Origin: Pseudomonas viridiflava
Lineage (GTDB): Bacteria > Pseudomonadota > Gammaproteobacteria > Pseudomonadales > Pseudomonadaceae
NCBI RefSeq assembly: GCF_900582625.1
Contig: NZ_UTIQ01000241.1
Coordinates: forward strand, 124,001-188,000
Reading direction: 5' to 3'
Length of the DNA stretch: 64,000 nt
Under the pieces are notes generated by a model, which searched no databases, was not told the DNA's origin, and saw only the letters and a program-made list of their open reading frames with translations. How positions within the stretch are numbered: position 1 is the stretch's first letter; the number at the start of each line of letters is the position of its first letter. The position numbers and the translations under genes are program-made. Positions 60,893 to 64,000 of this stretch are shown here, in pieces.

Positions 60893-62341
60893 GTGACTGC
60901 CGCTTCTACTTCCGTTCCGCTCAGCCCGGCGCAACTGCGCAAAATCCTCTTAGGCCTGCTGCTTGGCATTTTTCTCTCCGCGCTGGACCAAACCATCGTT
61001 GCCGTGGCCTTGCCGGAAATCGGGTCACAGTTGCCGGGCAGCGAAGTGCTGGCGTGGGTGGTGTCGGCCTACATGCTGGCCATGACCATTTCGACACCGT
61101 TCTTCGGCAAGCTCGGCGACCTGTTCGGCCGCCGCCGTTTGCTGCTGATTTCCATCAGCCTGTTCGTATTCGCCTCGGTGCTCTGCGCGCTGTCGCAAGA
61201 CATGTGGCAACTGGTCGGCGCTCGGGCGCTGCAGGGCATTGGCGCCGGCGGCATGATCGCCACCATTCAGGCGCTGATTGGCGACCTCATCGCCCCGGCC
61301 GAACGCGGCCGCTACCAAGCGTGGTTCAGCGGCATGTTCGCCCTGGCCAGCCTGATCGGCCCACCGCTAGGCGGCCTGCTGAGCCAGCAACTGTCGTGGC
61401 GCTGGGTGTTTTGGGTCAACCTGCCAGTTGGCCTGCTGGCCATCTGGCTGAGCCAAAAGCGCCTAGCCGGCTTAGCGGAGAAACGCCGCAAAGCCCGGCT
61501 CGATTATCTCGGTGGCCTGCTCTTGTTGATCGGCCTGGGTAGCCTGTTGCTGTTGTTCACTCGCCTCGGCCAGGAGCGCCAGTGGCTGACCCTGGAAAAC
61601 GCTGCCGGCTTGGGCATTGCGCTGGTCGGTCTGCTGTTGTTCGTGCTGCAAGAGCGGCGCGCCAGCGAGCCGGTCATTCCCATGGAATTGTTCCGTATCG
61701 GCCCGGTGCGCGCGGGCTGGTGCTTGCTGTTTTTTGCCAACTTCCAGGCGGTGGCGTTGGCCGTGTTGTTTCCCCTGCATGCTCACGCGCAGGGCGGGGC
61801 CAGCACCGGCGCCACGCAACTGATGGCCATCGCCATCGGCGCGCCGCTGGGGGCGTTTATTGGTGGGCGCATGAGTTCGTTGCTCGGTCGCTACAAGCCA
61901 CTGATTCTCGCCGGCAACCTGCTGTTGCCCGCCGCGCTGGTGGCCTTGGCGTTCCTGCCGCCCGAACTGGATGTGCTCAGCCTTCCGCTATTGATGTGCT
62001 GCGGCGTGGCGCTGGGCCTGCAATTTCCCACCTCGATGGTGGCCGTACAAAGCGCGGCGCCGCTCAGCCATCTTGGCGTGGTAACGGCTGCGTGCGGGAT
62101 GTTTCGCGGCCTTGGCGGTGCGCTGGGTGTCACGCTGCTGTCGAGCCTGCTCTGGCATCTGCTGCCCAGCGTCGACCCTGAGCACATCAGCGCCAGCCTC
62201 GGTCAGGTGGATAGCTCGCTCCTGCGCACTGCGTTCCGCGACTTGTTGCTGCTGGACGCCGCCATCGCCGCCATCCCGTTGTTGATTGCCCTGTGCATGG
62301 CCGACAAGCCACTGCGGCACAAGGTAGAAGCCGATACCTGA
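60893..62341 (+). CDS. DHA2-family multidrug efflux MFS transporter
   Basis: Proton-driven exporter, 482 aa, about 14 transmembrane helices. GTG start. Motif D1 [19 protein letters not shown], motif [17 protein letters not shown], motif C-like [20 protein letters not shown], and [20 protein letters not shown]. EmrB/QacA-like; substrate unknown. No adaptor or outer-membrane partner gene is adjacent. Confidence 0.5.
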   Translation: MTAASTSVPLSPAQLRKILLGLLLGIFLSALDQTIVAVALPEIGSQLPGSEVLAWVVSAYMLAMTISTPFFGKLGDLFGRRRLLLISISLFVFASVLCALSQDMWQLVGARALQGIGAGGMIATIQALIGDLIAPAERGRYQAWFSGMFALASLIGPPLGGLLSQQLSWRWVFWVNLPVGLLAIWLSQKRLAGLAEKRRKARLDYLGGLLLLIGLGSLLLLFTRLGQERQWLTLENAAGLGIALVGLLLFVLQERRASEPVIPMELFRIGPVRAGWCLLFFANFQAVALAVLFPLHAHAQGGASTGATQLMAIAIGAPLGAFIGGRMSSLLGRYKPLILAGNLLLPAALVALAFLPPELDVLSLPLLMCCGVALGLQFPTSMVAVQSAAPLSHLGVVTAACGMFRGLGGALGVTLLSSLLWHLLPSVDPEHISASLGQVDSSLLRTAFRDLLLLDAAIAAIPLLIALCMADKPLRHKVEADT

Positions 62342-62498
62342 CGGCGACAATCCGCCCGCTGCTGGCGGAATCCGGCCACATTCCATTCAGCCTTTTCCCC
62401 ACTTTCGCCCCGAAAGCCCCGTGCTGCGGCGCTCTGCCGCACCTGGCCCCGGTCTTGCTGTATGCCGTCTGGATAGCAAACTGGAAATGGTCAAACTG

Positions 62499-64000
62499 AT
62501 GAAAAAGCTGTTGTTAACCCTCGTCTGCCTGCTCGTTGTCGGCTGCGCAAAAACCCCCGAACCCGAAAAAACTGTCGATGTGCTGCTGATTGGTGGCGGC
62601 ATCATGAGCGCCAGCCTGGGCACCTACTTGAACGAACTGGAGCCGGGCTGGAGCATCGACATTTACGAGCGCATGGGCCAAGTCGCCGAGGAAAGCTCGA
62701 ACCCCTGGAACAACGCAGGCACCGGCCACTCGGCCTTCTGCGAGCTGAACTACACGCCTGAAGTTGCCGACGGCAGCATCGACATCAGCAAAGCGGTGGC
62801 GATCAACGAGTCGTTCGAAATCTCCAAGCAGTTCTGGGCGTATCAGGTTGAGCAAAAAGTGCTCAACAACCCCAAGACGTTTATCAATAACGTGCCGCAC
62901 ATGAGCTTCGTATGGGGTGACGAAAATGTCGCCTACCTGCATAAACGTCACGCGGCCTTGCAGCACAGCTCGCTGTTTCGCGGCATGGAATATTCCGAAG
63001 ACCCGGCGCAGATCAAACAGTGGATTCCGCTGGTCATGGACGGCCGCGCTGAAGGCCAGAAGTTAGCGGCCACGCGTATGCCGATTGGCACCGACGTCAA
63101 CTTCGGCGAAATCACCCGCCAGCTGTTCGGCTCGCTGACCACTCGGCCTGGCGTGGCGCTGCACCTGCAACATGAAGTGCGCGACATTGTGCGCAACGAC
63201 GACGGCACCTGGACCGTGGTGGTCGCCGACCTCGGCAACGCTGAACAACTGAAAAGCGTCAAAGCCAAATTCGTGTTTATCGGTGCCGGAGGCGGCGCGC
63301 TGAAGCTGCTGCAGAAATCCGGTATCGCCGAGGCAGACGGTTACGCGGGCTTCCCGGTCGGCGGCGAATTCCTGGTCACCAAGAACCCGGAAATCGTCGC
63401 TCAGCACCAAGCCAAGGTGTACGGCAAAGCCTCGGTGGGCTCGCCGCCGATGTCTGTTCCGCACTTGGACACCCGTGTGATCGATGGTCAGAAAGCGCTG
63501 CTGTTCGGCCCGTTCGCCACGTTCTCGACCAAGTTCCTCATCAACGGCTCGCTGTGGGACATGTTCAGCGCCATGACTTGGAACAATTTGATGCCCATGG
63601 CCAACGCCGGGTTGGATAACACCTCGCTGACCACCTACCTGGTCGGCCAACTGATGCTCAGCCAGGACGATCGCATGGCTGCCTTGCGCGAGTATTTCCC
63701 CGAAGCCAAAGACGCCGACTGGGAGCTGGTGCACGCCGGCCAACGCGTGCAAATCATCAAGAAAGACCCGCAGTTGGGTGGCGTGTTGCAGTTCGGCACC
63801 GAAGTGGTGAGCTCGGCAGACGGCAGCATTGCCGCCCTGCTCGGCGCCTCTCCTGGCGCCTCCACTGCCGCGCCGATCATGCTGTCGGTGCTGGAAAAAA
63901 CCTTCAAAGACAAGGTCAAAACGCCCGAGTGGCAGGCCAAGCTGAAGGAGATCATTCCCTCGTACGGCAAGAAGCTGAACAACGACCTTGAGCTGACCAA
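62499..64000 (+). CDS. mqo: Malate:quinone oxidoreductase, lipoprotein form (3' end outside window)
   Basis: FAD-dependent malate oxidation feeding electrons to ubiquinone; about 500 residues are present and the frame is open to the window end. FAD motif [75 protein letters not shown] and [16 protein letters not shown] match E. coli Mqo closely. The N-terminus [20 protein letters not shown] is a lipoprotein signal with Cys after VVG. ATG 62487 (four residues earlier) is an equally possible start; neither has a strong RBS. Confidence 0.5.
   Translation, partial: MKKLLLTLVCLLVVGCAKTPEPEKTVDVLLIGGGIMSASLGTYLNELEPGWSIDIYERMGQVAEESSNPWNNAGTGHSAFCELNYTPEVADGSIDISKAVAINESFEISKQFWAYQVEQKVLNNPKTFINNVPHMSFVWGDENVAYLHKRHAALQHSSLFRGMEYSEDPAQIKQWIPLVMDGRAEGQKLAATRMPIGTDVNFGEITRQLFGSLTTRPGVALHLQHEVRDIVRNDDGTWTVVVADLGNAEQLKSVKAKFVFIGAGGGALKLLQKSGIAEADGYAGFPVGGEFLVTKNPEIVAQHQAKVYGKASVGSPPMSVPHLDTRVIDGQKALLFGPFATFSTKFLINGSLWDMFSAMTWNNLMPMANAGLDNTSLTTYLVGQLMLSQDDRMAALREYFPEAKDADWELVHAGQRVQIIKKDPQLGGVLQFGTEVVSSADGSIAALLGASPGASTAAPIMLSVLEKTFKDKVKTPEWQAKLKEIIPSYGKKLNNDLELT

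Overview
The window is a high-GC chromosomal segment of a Pseudomonas, most likely from the P. fluorescens complex. The evidence is gene content and order: the acsA / aot / argR block and the phhR-phhABC / arfB / aroP2 / hpd block both resemble arrangements known from P. aeruginosa (comparison from memory, no search run). REP-type palindromes and other dispersed intergenic palindromes typical of fluorescent pseudomonads are also present. No tRNA, rRNA, CRISPR array, complete insertion sequence or prophage was recognised.

Layout. (1) 1-7.0 kb, minus strand: arginine/ornithine ABC uptake (aotJ-aotQ-aotM-aotP, no aotO) with its AraC-type regulator argR (cut by the window edge), and acsA beyond it, separated by a cluster of palindromic repeats. 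(2) 7.2-17.5 kb: a nearly complete phenylalanine/tyrosine catabolic supercluster. The regulator phhR is divergent from phhA-phhB-phhC; then come arfB (ribosome rescue), the aromatic amino acid permease aroP2, and hpd-hmgA-fah-maiA, which take 4-hydroxyphenylpyruvate to fumarate and acetoacetate. The hmgA and fah genes are short alternative forms. (3) 18.0-23.1 kb: a gamma-glutamylation polyamine module (PuuB-like oxidase, PotF-like binding protein, PuuA-like synthetase) with a divergent AraC regulator. (4) 23.1-24.3 kb: about 1.1 kb with no recognisable gene. (5) 24.3-50.5 kb: a large exopolysaccharide (EPS) locus. It starts with an RfaH-like antiterminator gene, followed by a leader carrying a perfect ops-like element. 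A short secreted peptide, outer-membrane barrel, Wza-like export protein, Wzz/tyrosine-kinase fusion, PHP phosphatase, initiating glycosylphosphotransferase, Wzy- and Wzx-like proteins, four glycosyltransferases, a pyruvyltransferase, manC, an epimerase, galE, galU, two acyltransferases and a VanZ-like protein follow. A convergent O-antigen-ligase-like gene closes the locus. (6) 50.6-52.6 kb: a HAD hydrolase and an OpgC-like acyltransferase, the latter bounded by a 16-bp direct repeat. (7) 52.9-56.5 kb: acetoacetate/dehydrocarnitine-type CoA transferase (two subunits), thiolase and divergent LysR regulator. (8) 56.8-60.5 kb: valine catabolism (mmsA, mmsB, acyl-CoA dehydrogenase). (9) 60.9-64 kb: a DHA2 multidrug exporter and a 3'-truncated malate:quinone oxidoreductase with a lipoprotein signal.

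The most interesting system is the EPS locus. A specialised NusG paralogue (RfaH type) is encoded directly in front of an ops sequence in the leader of the EPS genes, so the locus appears to carry its own processive antitermination switch. It also contains an internal intrinsic terminator, tandem stem-loops and a small unannotated secreted peptide. The predicted polymer is made by the Wzx/Wzy route, probably contains mannose and glucose/galactose, and is probably pyruvylated and acylated. [Form note: the answer gave no feature confidence values; the 0.5 in every feature is a placeholder required by the schema, not an estimate.]
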